64,000 nt of DNA from Rhinopomastus cyanomelas (GCA_013400115.1 VXBP01004153.1:434789-498788); one strand, 5' to 3'; shown: positions 24,626-36,635, numbered from the stretch's first letter. Translations and numbers: made by a program. Notes: generated from the letters alone by a model not told the origin.

Positions 24626-24817
24626 TAGGAAAAACTTCATTGAAAGGTCATCAGACATTGGAACAGGCTGCCCAGAGAGGGGGTTGAATCTCTGTCACTG
24701 GGTGTGTTTAAAAGTTATGAAGGTCTGGAGATCAGGGATAGGGTACAGTTAATGTAAAGTTTGAACTCAATGATCTTAAAGGTCTTTTCACACCTAAATG
24801 ATTTTGTGACTCTGTGA
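24626..24817 (+). mobile_element. CR1 3'-terminal fragment
   Basis: A second plus-strand CR1 end about 20 bases after the first. It includes GGAACAGGCTGCCCAGAGAG at 24660-24679, then the block before the tail, and ends in degenerate octamers near 24802-24817. It has the 3' wording AATGATCTTAAAGGTCTTTT, shared with the fragment at 33021-33192, so these two belong to one subfamily. Confidence 0.85.
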
Positions 24818-26605
24818 AGTACCATCATGAGAATCTAGGGCTAATATTTAATTCAACAACATACTGAAGAGAAAATCTTCCACGTGGTGCTCCAATATTA
24901 GGATTTTCACATAGCAGGATATAAAAGTAGTCCTTCAGTCTTGCTGTCTTTTGTTTATTATATTGGATGAGTGTTGGCACCAATTTTACTCCCCCTTCTA
25001 ATACAATTAGCCTATTTTGCCAGGGTGATTACCTACCCAGTGTAACCCCTTGCTAGCCAGCTTTCAAGAAGAGATGAGTAATGTAAGATTGGAGTTATAT
25101 TCTGAGTGCCACCAGTACATCACTGCACAGAGAAACCCATACAAAAAAATTCAGAGGCCTGCAGAAACACTTTCTCCAGGAATTGCACCTGAGCAGCCAC
25201 GGCCAGCTCCTGAAGACACAAAGTCAAAATAATCCTCCCATACCAGTTGCCTCTAAAGCAGCTCTACAAAGTGAATTCTACTACCGCTCATGTCCACTCA
25301 ATCCTGAACACTGGCTCATACATAAAACCCAAATAAACAAAAAATGAATGGGGAAGAATCAATGTAAGAGTGCCATCTGGTGACATCTGCCACAACCTTA
25401 TACCATGACAGCTGCTTCTCTGCAGTGCTGAGCAGAAGAGTGTAGGGACAAGAACCATCACAGCACAGGAGTTTGGTAAAAACAGATCCCTTTTCTCTAC
25501 AAAACTGGTCAATTCCTGTAGGTAGCTCAAAATTGGCAGCTGAGGGTGAAGGTCTTCAGAACTCCAGCCCCAAATGTGTGAATATGGGTGCAAAGTGCCT
25601 GTGTAATATTCACGGCCATGCATGCAGATCAATTGTCCATGCAAATGGCTAATTAGGAACATTGGACATAGGGCTGTGATAACTGTACTCAAACTAGACC
25701 TGCACTTCCATGCTGAAGGGCTCTGAGAAGCTGTCTCTGTGTCTCTTGCACCAATTTATTTAGATATTAACATCTCGTGGTTATGCAAATGCCTTGTCAT
25801 GCTTTAATGTTTTGAAACATAATCGTGACAATCTGAACCTGACCTAACATCAGACTGTGCCATAGTAATGTCTCTTCTTGTTCAAAAGAGGTTAATTTCT
25901 ATCATGGTCCAATTTAATCCACTTTTCTACTGGGAGTTTGCTCTGCTCTGCTTAAGAAAACACAAATTCAGGATGTACATCAGGGGGAATTTGCTTGGAA
26001 TTGTCTATTATGTGTGAATATTTACACATTGCCTCCACCTGTACAGGCTGCACAAGCCCAGGCTCCTCAATTAAAAAGGCTTTGAGTGGGGCTTTGTCTT
26101 TGTTTGCTGATACTGAACTTTATTCAAGCAGATAAGGTTTGAGAGACTTCATAACCTACTAACCATAAGGACCAGTTTCACGTTTTACAGGTAAATAAAC
26201 TCCTGCAAGAAATCTAGAACAATTATACCAGCTAACTACTTTTTTGGGGAAGTGGCCTTTGTGCTTTGCGCGCTTCTGCCCTTTGGGAAAGATGGCAGAG
26301 CACACACGACTATGGTCCCTGGCACGCTTCTAATGGGGGCTGAACAGCACTGGTCCAAATCAACTGCAAATGTGCTTCAGGGATGATTCACAAGAGGCTT
26401 TTATCATGCAGCCACTCTTCAGGAGGGCAGTAGGCTTTGTTAGCAAAGGCATGACTCTTCTACACCAGCTTAGAGACGGCACATGGTGAGACCTTTGCAA
26501 TGTCCAAGCCTTCTGGACCCACAGCAGATGAGTTACTCTGCTGAGAACTGAGTTCAGGTTGCTACCCTCTAACTAAAATTATCTAGGACTTTGAGCTGAT
26601 CATTC
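24818..26605. other. Single-copy DNA, no gene recognised
   Basis: No CR1, no recognisable exon. The minus-strand frame at 25288-25692 (134 codons) has no known motif and is probably chance. Confidence 0.55.
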
Positions 26606-27342
26606 ACAGAAACCCAGACTGGCTTGGAAGGGACCTCAGAGATCATCTTCTCCAACCTCCTGCCAGGGTCAGCAATGCCTCTCAATCAGATTTGGTTGCT
26701 CAAGGCCTCATCCAGCCTGGCCTTGAACACCTCCAGGGAGGGGGCAGGCACAACTTCTCTGGACAATCAAATGATTCCAGAGTTTCTCCACTCTTGCACT
26801 GATGAACTTCTTCAAAGATCCAGTTTGAACCTCCTCTCCTTCAATTTCAAACCATCTTCCCTCATTCCATTGTGGGATTGACTTGAGAAAAGTCCCTCTC
26901 CGCCTTCATGTAGCTTCCCTTCAGGTATTGGAAGGTCTAAGGTTCCCTGAAGTCTTCTCTTCCCTAGGCTGAACAACCCCAGCATCCTTACCCTGTCCTC
27001 ATAGCAAAGGTGCTCCAGCCCTTGGATCATCTTTGTGGCCTCCTCTGGACTTGCTCTGTGTCCTTCGTATGTTTGGGACACCAGAACTGGACATAGTATT
27101 CAAGGTCTCACAGACCCCTGCTGGCCACCATTCTCTTGATGCAGCCCAGGACACAACTGGTTTCTGGGATGCAGGAGCTCACAGCTGGCTCCTGTTGAGC
27201 TTCTCATCCATCAACACCCCCAAGTCTCTTCAGGGCTACTCTCAAACCACCCTAAACACGGATTGTCACTGTGCCTGAGACTGGCCTGATCCAGATGCAG
27301 AACCTTGTACTTTGACTTGGTGAACCTCATCGAAGGTGTCAC
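26606..27342 (-). mobile_element. CR1 fragment (3' end and ORF2 C-terminus)
   Basis: Minus-strand CR1 of about 740 bases. It starts in the 3' region (GGAAGGGACCTCAGAGATCA at 26626-26645), passes the C-terminal coding blocks (EEATKMIQGLEHLCYEDRVR, then MLGLFSLGKRRLQG, 27042-26900) and reaches the region just after the RT palm. The octamer tail is nearly gone. Several small indels break the frame. Confidence 0.9.
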
Positions 27343-27748
27343 AACCTGAAATATACTGAAGAAATACAGGTGTCAAAGCTTACAGTCCTTAGACAGTCAA
27401 GAGGTAAAAGGAGAATCTGAATCAAACTGCCAAAAAGTCCTGTAGAAAACCAAAGAGCAGCCTCCTGTAACCATAAGTACCCACAAGGCATGGATGCACA
27501 CCTGATTCATTGTACAGGAGCACCACTACCCAAATCAGAGATAACTTGTGTCAGCAGTCCCAATAGAGAAAGCAACATTCATCCTGAAACCAACCCTTTC
27601 AGGAAAGTGACTCACTGTTTTCACAATACAGTTCATGTACAAACAGATAGTTTAGCAAGACTTTGTTGACCTTCCTTACACTGCACACCATCTTCATGGT
27701 CCTGCTAGACAAGTTGTGAATCCTTCTTGCTGGACTGTCATAACACAG
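27343..27748. other. Single-copy spacer
   Basis: Four hundred bases between two CR1 copies. I see nothing in it. Confidence 0.5.
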
Positions 27749-27969
27749 AATCACACAGAATCACAGAACATCAGGGATTGGAAGAGAACTCGAAAAATCA
27801 TCTAGTCCAATCCCCCTGACACACCACGACCACCTAGAACAAGTCACACATGAACATATCCAGGTGGGTTTTAAACATCTCCACAGGAGATTCCACAACC
27901 CCCCTGGGCAGCCTGTTCCAGTGCTCTGTCACCCTCATTGTGAAGAAGTTCCTTCTCAGGTTGATGTGG

Positions 27970-29474
27970 AACCTCCTATGTTCCAGCTTACACCCATTGC
28001 CCCTGTCCTATTGCTAGATGGCACTGAGAAGAGCCTGGCTCCATCCTCCTGACACCCACCCTTCAAATATTTATAATTAATGAGGTCATCCCTCAGTCTC
28101 CTCTTCTGCAAGCTAGAGACCCAGCTCCTTCAGCCCTTCCTCATAAGACAGGTGTTTCACTTCCTTCATCATCCTCATTGCTCTGCATTCGACTCTGTCC
28201 AGCAGCTCTGTGTCCTTCTTGAAGTGAGGTGCCCAGAACTGGACACAATACTCCAGATGTCTCACCAGGGCAGAGTAGAGGGGGAGAAGAACCTCTCTCA
28301 GTCTGCTAACCACCCCACTTCTGATCCACCCCAGGATGCTGTTGGCCCTCATGGTCATCCTGCTGTCGGCCCTCTTGGTCATCCTGCTGTCCACCAGGAC
28401 CCCCAGGTCCCTTTCTCCTACACTGCTGTCCAACAGTTCAGTCCCCAGCCTATACTGGTACCTGGGATTGCTCTTGTCCAGATGCAAGACTCTACACTTA
28501 ATCTTGTTATATTTCATTAAATTTCTCCCCGCCCAGCTCTCTAGCCCATCCAGGTACCGCTAAATGGCAGCACAGCCTGCTGGGGTGTCGGCCATACCTC
28601 CCAGCTGCAAGGATGCTGTGGGAGATCATGTCAAATGTTTTACTGAAGTCAAACTAGACTATGTCCACTGCTTTACCATCATCTATCCACCTGCTCATGC
28701 CCTCAGAAAAGGCTATCAGGTCAAGCATGACTTACCTTTGGTGAAGCCACGCTGACTGTCCATAATAACCCTCCTGTCCTTGATGTGGCTGGAGACAGCA
28801 TCAAGGACAAATTGTTCCATCATCTTTCCTGGGATGGAGGTGAGCCTGACCAGTGTATAATTACTTGGGTCCTTCTTTTTGAAGATTGGAATGACATTTG
28901 CTGTCCTCCAGTCCCCACGCACCTCTCCTGATCCCCATGACTTAGAAAAAGGTGACGGAGAGTGGCTTAGCAATGATTTCTGCCATCTCGCTTAGCATGG
29001 GCAGGTGCATCCTATCTGGACCCATGGATTTGTCCAATTTGCTCAACTTATCCCTAACCCAGTCCTCATCAACCAAGGCAGGCTCGTCTCTTGCCTCGAC
29101 TTCCTCTGGAGTCTCAGCAGTCTGGGGCTTGATATCAGGACAACTCCCAGAAGTATAGACAGAAGCAAAGAAGGTGTTGAGTATCTCTACTTTCTCTGTA
29201 TCCTCTGTCCCCAGGGCACCCACCTCATTCAGCAGGCATTCTACGTTACCTCTAGTTTTCGTTTTACCTGCAATGTATTTGAAGAAGCCCTTTTTGTTGC
29301 CCTTGACCTCTCTTGCAAGGTTTAATTCCAAGGAGGCCTTGGCTTTCCTAGTTGCATCCCTACATTCTCTCACCAGAGCCTTATAATCCCCCCAAGAGGC
29401 CATTTCCTCCCTTCCATGATCTATAGACATTCTTCTTCCTCTTCAGTTTGCCCAGCAGCTCCCTTTTTAACCAC
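27970..29474 (-). pseudogene. CR1 ORF2 pseudogene (linker, partial RT, C-terminus)
   Basis: Three open pieces remain. The first (29430-28942, 162 codons) holds the linker and RT entry: ASWGDYKALVRECRDATRKA, LNLAREVKGNKKGFFKYIAG, and the GPDRMH block. The second (28973-28716) holds DPSNYTLVRLTSIPGKMMEQ and RDSQ-like wording (IMDSQRGFTKGKSCLT). The third (28517-28113) holds KCRVLHLDKSNPRYQYRLGT and RHLEYCVQFWAP. Motif A is still visible as DFSKTFDMISHSIL, but the next bases join directly to the sequence after FADD, so the catalytic Asp pair is lost. A +1 base in the purine run before the MASWGDYK block is shared with the copy at 4555-7677. Dead copy. Confidence 0.9.
28344..28391 (-). repeat. 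24-base tandem duplication inside CR1 ORF2
   Basis: Units 28344-28367 and 28368-28391 are directly adjacent and differ at one base. The translated minus strand reads DSRMTKRA then DSRMTMRA, an in-frame repeat of eight residues. The long copy at 4555 has a single unit at the same place. Confidence 0.9.
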
Positions 29475-32400
29475 ACAGTTCATGCAGAACTGAGGAGGGG
29501 TCTGATGGCAGACTGCAACACTGCCCATTCTACCCTGCCAGATTTTTAGGCAGTTCAGTAACTCTGAGAGTTGCAGCAGCCTCTGCCCAGAGCCCTTCAA
29601 ACTCCATGAAGTTGAAGTTCACTGCTGCTAGTTCCATTGCCTTGCAGAAGGCTCCTCATCCCACTTGGCAGTTTGTGCTGAGCTGCAAGCACTGCTTGGT
29701 CCTCCCACCATCTTCCCTTCTCCCAGGCACACAGCAGTCTCAGCAAATCTCTCCCAGAGCAGGTTATCTCTTAACAGGTATGGAAGCAACCTCCCTACAA
29801 GGGATTTCTGTCTGAAACTGCTTTCCTGTTAAAGGGATATCAGTGTGTGAACCAGGGACAGGCAGCAGCACAGCAGTCCCCTCCCACGAGTTTGTGTGGC
29901 TTCATCTCTATCACACCAGCTGCAGTTATTCACTGTTAGTGTCACTCACCCCCCATTCACCACACAGATTTTGACAGAGATCTATCTTGGCCGTTATCTC
30001 TAGGCATTTTCCTCTGGACTAATTTAGCCTTTCTATCACTAAGTTTTGTTAATGATGATAAACAACGTGGTATACTGGCTGAAATGGATTTCTGTCACTC
30101 TGGAAAATTTAGGACACAGGGATCTGCAAAATATGACCTCAATTTAAGTCCATCATTTTCTCCTCCTGGAATTGCTCAGCTGGAATAAATATCATTACCC
30201 AGACCAGAGAGACTGGCTGAGTGAGTAGATTGCAGCACATGTACCTGGAGTGCAAAAAAGGCAGCTAAAAAATCCTACCTCTGTGACAGGAATTGTGAAA
30301 AATGGAACCAGTATTCCCGGAGGTCCAGTGAGGACCTTGGAAAGTGGCTGCCTGAAAGCTGACCTTTTTTTTTTTCTCTTTCATCTCAGAAGGATGTAAT
30401 GATTGGCCAGCGAAGTGGCACTGACAAAACATTCATTGAAATGAATTATTTTCCAGGAAAAAAACAAACCGCAAACTCAGCCGTTGCTGCCTTCCCACCA
30501 CGTTGGCTTGAACAGAAATATTTCTGCAAGATCATGCAATGGTGCTGGGTCAGCAGTGTGTAAAGACACAACTTCATTTTTCCTGAGAAGAAAGTTTTTT
30601 TTATAGAAACAGGGTGGCAGTGAAGAGTTTGGTCACAGGCTCAATAGAAGTGCAAAGAAGAGGGGGGAAAGTCTTCTCTCACAAGTTCATGATGCAGTTG
30701 TGCCAAAGGTTCAACCAGCACTATGGGTGACAGCAAAGGCACCTGGCCACCCAACCCAGCAGGTGTGCACTGAAGAGCCAGGACTTCATCCAGGGAAAAC
30801 CCCCAGTAATCAAGCAATCTCTGTCAGGGATTCAGTGTCTACTTTGGAACACAATCATCATGCAAGAGGGATTGTGCAGAGGGTAGGAGGGAGCTGGTGG
30901 AGGTACATACAGAGAGCATGGAGATGGGGATGGGGAGTGCACTCAAACTGAGTGGGAAATGAGAGCAGTTCAGGAAACCAGTTGAGTCAGGAGCCTTCAA
31001 CAGCAAAAAGTTTTGCAAGTGCTGAGATGAAAGGGTAGGCAACCCCTCTAGAGTGAGGAGGAGGTTGTCAGGGAGAAATGTCACAGGCTATTAGCCTCTG
31101 CAGAGCAGAGGGAGAAAAGAGCCACTGGCATTTGTATTACAGGACAGGGTCAATAGGAACAACCTGAAAATGAAGTGTCTCTACCACGTCCATGATTTTC
31201 AATCACCAGAAAAGTTATGAAATTTCAGTTCCTACACTCTCCTTGTGAAAGTTTCGGTCTCTTCTAAAGACTGGGACAGAGAGGTCAAGCATGAAGTAGT
31301 CATTTTGTGAAAAAATGTTTTCTCAGTAATAACTATTTTTTACCTAGGCTTTATAGGTAGTTTGTGTGAGTTCATTCTCGTGGGTACTGGTTGACCTTAG
31401 GCTAAGGGCTTATGGGAGAGCATCTGGTACACAAGACAACACACATTGTATGTGCATATGTAGTTTTGGTCTGCATATTGGGTTTTGGTCTGTTTTGCAC
31501 ACATGGCCCATGGCAATTGTGGAGAGATACTGGCATACTTCAAGTATTTTTACATTTTCTTTGCTAACAAACTTGACGCCTCCTGCTCTTTCTTGGTCTA
31601 CAGAAAGTTTGCTCCCAGCCAGAGGGGAGGCTTTGTTTGAAACCTATGAAGAGTACTGGGAAAACAATTTTGTGGCATAATCTCCTCTTGGTATAGGCTG
31701 TAACTGTTTACAGCCATATACATCTGTCTCAGACCATCATTTTTCTTCATGGACTGCATCTCAGAACTGTGCAAGTCAGAGAGAGATGTGCAGTTGGAGG
31801 GGTGGGAGCTTCCTTTTTTATTGTAATAAGCTCCCCTGAACTGTCTCACTAACTCGTACATAAATGTGATGTATTTCTTAGGAGACTGTCTATGCACTGA
31901 AAATCATCTTGAGTTTGGTGAGGTCTTGCTAATTTTTCTCTGAGCAGATGTGGTGGTGTCTGAAGGCCCGGCTGTACATCACCAATTTGGATACTTTTGC
32001 AGAGTTTTGGGGTTTATGAAGCATGCAAATGGGCTTTTTGTAAGAAATAAGTTTCAAGATACCATTTTCATACATCGCTTCAGTACAAGAATCTGCTAGA
32101 AAAGCATTCTCTTGGAGGGTAGTAGTTGTTAGATCTGCCAGGAAGAGTGAGAAACCAAGTCTTTGGACCAGGGACTATATGGGCTCTCACATATGGGCTC
32201 TAAACACATGGAATGAGATGTCATGACGAATGGAATCCACAAATACAGTAACCGGGATTGGGAAACCCAGCATTAATTTCTCAATCCCAATCTTGCTCTT
32301 ACACCTGGTGCATGACTACACAACCTGACACGGTCCAGGTGATAAAAAAATGGACAAGAAATAATCCCAGTTCTGGTTCACAACGTGACACCTGTCTGTG

Positions 32401-33020
32401 ACACTGCTGACTCTCCCTTTCCCCTTTCCTCTGGCCTCTAACCTTCTGATGGTGTCAGCTACAGAAGCCTGCAGATGTTTTCTTGCATTGGAATCCCAAA
32501 GAGCTCATTGGAAGCTCAGAGCTTGTAGTTCGTTCATGTAATGGAAGATTCATCTTGGCATCTACGGCTAAGAAGCAGTCAGACTGGAAGAAGCTGCTGC
32601 CATAAGTTATATTTGCAAAACTCTGCAGTCATCTATTGGTTTCGGAATCACTTGTGGGCTTTTCACTCTTTAAATTACTATATGGAGGGTTATCTTTCCT
32701 GTCAGTAATCCCGTCAGGAAGAATGAACCAAAAGTCAGAGCATTGATCTAGTACGTGATAAAAGCAAGGAGAAACTTAAATCGTACAAATCTTTTGCTAC
32801 GGATGTTAGACTCAATTCCCTGTTGTAGGCAAAGGGAACACCCAACACATATGGAGCTAAGAACGCACTGGTAGTGTAATTAATGTTTTGACAGCCTAAC
32901 AGTCCAAATTACCTAATTATTACAGGAAAGCCTCATTAACAACATGGTTTAACTCATTGTTTGTAAACTTCATGATATATGCCCCTTTTTTTCTGGTGCT
33001 GTGCCCACCCATGCTGCATC
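29475..33020. other. Single-copy DNA, no gene recognised
   Basis: About 3.5 kb without CR1. Contains a T-run near 30364-30376 but no convincing exon or RNA gene. Open frames are under about 105 codons with no domain signature. Confidence 0.55.
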
Positions 33021-33192
33021 CTTGGACCAGGCTGCCCAGGGAGGGGGCTGAATTGCCATCCCTGGGAGTGTTTCACAGTCAGGGAGATCTGGAGCTCAGG
33101 GACAGAGTTTAGCTGTGGCTTGGGACAGTTGGGCTCACAGATGGTCTCAATGATCTTAAAGGTCTTTTTCAACCTAAATAATTCTATGACCT
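33021..33192 (+). mobile_element. CR1 3'-terminal fragment
   Basis: Plus-strand CR1 end. It starts in ACCAGGCTGCCCAGGGAGGG (33027-33046), carries AATGATCTTAAAGGTCTTTT near 33150 and ends with a single ATTCTATG (33181-33188). Same subfamily wording as 24626-24817. Confidence 0.88.
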
Positions 33193-34035
33193 ACTGACCT
33201 GTAAGGCCAATGGGGAGACTGTGACAGAGAAGCAGTGTCCTGAGCCCTTTGCAGGGATGAGTCTGGTATTCTAGGTGGAGTTTCTTTCTTCTCCCACATG
33301 GTTGTCCCGCCGGGGGCTGGTGCGAGGCGCATTCTTGCAGCTGATCAAATAAAGTGCCTTCATTGTAATCTCCTAATACCTAAAGGTTTGATGTTGGTAA
33401 GGAATCCATTTTATACAACAAGCTTTCTGAGCACATGCTGGGTGGAGATGCAAAGATTGAAGTTATTCTAACCAAGATGTGGGCTGGAAACTCCTTTTAT
33501 GCAGGCAGAATTACTGCTGGGGTCCTGAGTGCACCAACTGGCTTCTGCAGCTTGCTCTTGGTCCAACCTCGAATGAGACCTGGAAGTAGCCTTAGTGGTG
33601 ACCCTCTTTGGACTCAGAGCTCTGCAGTGAAGCTTTGCTGTAGCCCACCTGTGATTACCGGTCTTGATCTCTCTCTCTCCTTTCTGGATTGACAGTGAAC
33701 CTGTCATGTCACTGCAAGTTTTTTGGCCATCTCTGGGCTTTCTGCTGATCACAGTTACTGCTGTCAACTCTGTCCTTCTCTGCTTGCTTATGTGCTGTGT
33801 GTCCGCATTAGTTGTAGTACAGCTACTGCCCCTACCTGCCTTGCAATCCTTGGCTCCTGGCTCACCCCAGAGTGCCCAGTAGCCCACCAGTACAACAATG
33901 ATGTGACTGCTAATCAGAAGTGGCTAAACACCAGTTTCTTGGACTTCATCAGCCCTTGGGTTCAGCTGTTGCCCTGATTAACTAGCTGCAAGCTATGCAA
34001 CAAAGAAATCTAATTCCAGCAGGCTGAAAACTTGT
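33193..34035. other. Single-copy DNA with a CpG-rich patch and AATAAA
   Basis: A short CpG-rich patch (33306-33331) is followed by a poly(A)-signal hexamer AATAAA at 33348-33353. This combination could mark a transcript 3' end or an LTR remnant. I see no coding frame that supports a gene. The minus-strand frame at 33468-33887 (139 codons) has no known motif. Confidence 0.4.
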
Positions 34036-34240
34036 GTTTGAGGAAGAAATTCCTCTCTGTGAGGGTGCTGAGACACTGGAACATGTTGCCCAGGTAGGTT
34101 GTGGATGCCCCATCACTGGAAGTGTTCAAGGCCAGGTTAAATGGGGCTCTGGACATCCTGGTCTGTTGAGAGGGGTCACTGCCCATGGTAGGGGGTTGGG
34201 ACTAGATGGTCTCTCCCAGCCTAAACCATTCTATGATTTA
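34036..34240 (+). mobile_element. CR1 3'-terminal fragment
   Basis: Plus-strand CR1 end with TTCAAGGCCAGGTTAAATGG (34125-34144), the block GGTAGGGGGTTGGGACTAGA (34188-34207) and one ATTCTATG octamer near 34229-34236. This is the subfamily also seen at 44676, 45184 and 52446. Confidence 0.9.
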
Positions 34241-35021
34241 CGAATTTTGCCTGTGCCATTTACAGCATGTCCTGTGCAGGACCATTAGATTTGAGGGAAA
34301 GTAAGAATGCCTCATACTCTACTCCTGGAGGCAAGAAGCTGTAGGCAATACAGGACTGCTCAGGGCCCTTCAAGGGCTGGGCCATCAGGCTCATTGTTCT
34401 GTAGGGAAAAGATGCACTGTGAGTCCCAAGGGAAGGATTTAAATGGGAAACCAGATTAGCAGAAAGGGTTTAAAGGCGTGGATGGTGATACAAGTTTCAG
34501 AGGCAAGATCCAAAGAGTGCTCATCAGGCTGAGGGAAAGAGCAGACATTTTTGTATAAAAGGATTTGCATTATCAGAGTGGGAGTAGTGATTCGGTTTCA
34601 AGTGCGCAACACATCTATACATATGCATATGGAGGGGGAGGTGTCAGCACTGAAATAAAGCCAGTCTAACAGATGGGTCAGGATGGCTGGGTCAGTTTAT
34701 TTGCAGATGATGAAACAGCAGCAGCATCTGCCCTGATGTGCTGCTTAATGGGGCAGATTTAATGACCAGAGCCTTCAAGCTGCCCAATTGGTATCTCTTG
34801 GACACAAAGACAGGCAGGCAACTTTTGCCAGTGAAGAGATGGCTCAGAAATAGCAGAGCTTTCTCTCAGTTTCTGGTCTTGGAAGCCCACAATGGCTAGA
34901 AACACAACTTGCTAAAAATGTTCTATGCTGCATTAAGTGAAGGGATGTGCTCAGCATGCGCCAGGCATTGCACTGTTTTAGTACAGTCCTTTAGTACAAT
35001 TCCTTAGTAGAGAAAGGAGGT
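34241..35021. other. Single-copy spacer
   Basis: No repeat or gene seen in these 780 bases. Confidence 0.5.
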
Positions 35022-35267
35022 TTAGTAGAGGGGATTGATCTCTTCTCCCAAGGCACTAGCGAGAGAATGAGAAGAAACAGCCTCAAATTGTGCCAGAGGA
35101 AGTTTAGCTTGGACATTAGGAAAAGATTTCTTCCCTGAAAGAGTGGTCAGGGATTGGTCAGAAAAATGTGGAGTCGCCATGCCTGGGGGGATTCAAAAAA
35201 ACAAGTAGACATGTCCCTCAGGACAGGTTTTAGTAGGCAGGGTGAGACTGGGTTGAACTTGATGATC

Positions 35268-35957
35268 ATAGAATCAATCATAGAATCATAGAATCATAGA
35301 ATCATAGAATCATTAGGGATTGGAAGGGACCTCAAAGGATCATCTAGTCCAATCCCCCTGACACAGCACGATCACATAGACCAAGTCGCACAGGAACACA
35401 TCCCAGAGGGTCTTAAACCTCACCACAGAAGGAGACTCCATAATCTCCCTGGGCAGCCCATTGCAGTGCTCTGTCGCCCACACTATGAAGAAGTTTCTTC
35501 TCATACTTATGTGGAACCTCCTATGTTCCAGCTCATACCCATTGCCCCTTGTTCTATTACTGGATGACACTGAGAAGAGCCTGGCTCCATCCTCCTGACA
35601 CCCACCCTTCACATATTTATAGACATTAATGAGGTCACTGCTCAGTCTCCTCTTCTCCAAGCTAAAGAGACCCAGCTCCCTCAGCCTTTCCTCATAAGGG
35701 AGGTGTTTCACTTCTTTCATCATTCTCGTTGCTCTACGCTGGACTGTCTCCAGCAGCTCCATGTCCCTCTTGAGCTGAGGGGCCCTGAACTGGACACAAT
35801 ACTCCAGATGTGGTCTCACTAGTGCAGAGTAGAGGTGCAGAAGAACCTCTCTTGATCTGCTAATCATCCCCCTTCTGATCCACCCCAGGATGCTGTTGGC
35901 CCTCTTGGCCACAAGAGCACACTGCTGGCTCATGGTCATCCTGTTGTCCACCAGGAC
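35268..35957 (-). mobile_element. Young CR1 nested inside another CR1
   Basis: Minus-strand copy with a well-preserved tail (about five ATAGAATC octamers, 35268-35324) and a single uninterrupted open frame for the ORF2 C-terminus. It is 5'-truncated after the LVD codons, at 35957. There is no clear target-site duplication. It belongs to the same family as the long copies at 4555, 27749 and 46085. Confidence 0.95.
35340..35951 (-). pseudogene. CR1 ORF2 C-terminal fragment, frame intact
   Basis: A 203-codon open frame from the truncation point to the natural ORF2 stop (TGA at 35342-35340). It contains VAKRANSILGWIRRG, RPHLEYCVQF, MELLETVQRRATRMMKEVKH, LRELGLFSLEKRRL and ends DWTR. There are no stops or frameshifts. 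It shows that in this family ORF2 runs almost to the tail, leaving a 3' UTR of only about 60 bases before the octamers. It lacks endonuclease and RT, so it cannot act by itself. Confidence 0.9.
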
Positions 35958-36012
35958 TTGGAAGTCTCTTCCAAACTTAGTTATTCCACGAGCCTATGAT
36001 TCTATGCCTCTG

Positions 36013-36635
36013 TGAAAATTTTACTGCAGATAAATAGCTTTTATTTGCCTATGAAGCTACTCACACTGGAGATACTAAATGTAGTATGATTATCACACTA
36101 GCATTGTTGCTGGTCCTCTGAGATCTGACACCCTTCTCCATCCAGTTCAATCTTTCCTATCCCTGTGGATGCTCAACAGACCTTTGCAACCCCAAACTGC
36201 TGGGCAGGGCAACCTCCTTTATTTGCTTTATGCACCTTTGCTCCTCCTGCAACTTTTATCAACCGCTTTGATGCCTTTCCTCCCTGATATCCACACTGAG
36301 ATCATTGTGCACAATGGGAGCTGCTGCATGGGCTAGCAGGCTCCTTATGGATTTCCTTAATTTATCAGGTGTACTACTGCCCTGGCATTAGCTTTAGTTT
36401 TCATTTCTTATCAGCTGACTGTGTCTCAGGTGTTTTCACACAGTTATCAGAGTACTCTGGAGCAAGCACAGTTCCATCCACTTCTGCTAAAAGGTGTAGC
36501 AGAAGATAAATACCAGACCCTTCGGTGCTAATCGAAATAATAATTTTCTAGGGCATGATTAAATCTTCAGGGCAACTCAGATAAATGGCTCCAGCAGTGA
36601 CTCCTTTTCTCCCTGACTCCTTATAGGAACCTAAC
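36013..36635. other. Single-copy spacer
   Basis: No repeat or gene seen. Confidence 0.5.

Larger units (their letters stand above)
27749..29474 (-). mobile_element. Long CR1 copy (linker, RT, 3' end), RT core deleted
   Basis: A 1.7 kb minus-strand CR1. Its 3' tail is at 27749-27775 with CACAGAATC units. It is 5'-truncated in the linker before the RT: similarity to the other long copies ends near 29474, at the codons before KRELLGKLK. About 230 bases covering RT motif B to the FADD box are missing near 28597-28605. A 24-base tandem duplication sits at 28344-28391. It shares 3' diagnostic bases with 22919-23302. Confidence 0.94.
35022..36012 (+). mobile_element. Older CR1 3' end, split by a younger CR1
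   Basis: The plus-strand left part (35022-35267) has the 3' region wording GCCTCAAATTGTGCCAGAGG and GAACTTGATGATC. The right part resumes at 35958 with TTGGAAGTCTCTTCCAA and ends with ATTCTATG near 35999-36006. Removing 35268-35957 rebuilds a continuous CR1 3' end, TGATGATC joined to TTGGAAGTC, which is the normal order. The host element is therefore older than the insert. Confidence 0.88.

Noticed and set aside
33468..33887. 139-codon minus-strand open frame
   Set aside because: Overlapped by equally open frames on the other strand. No domain.
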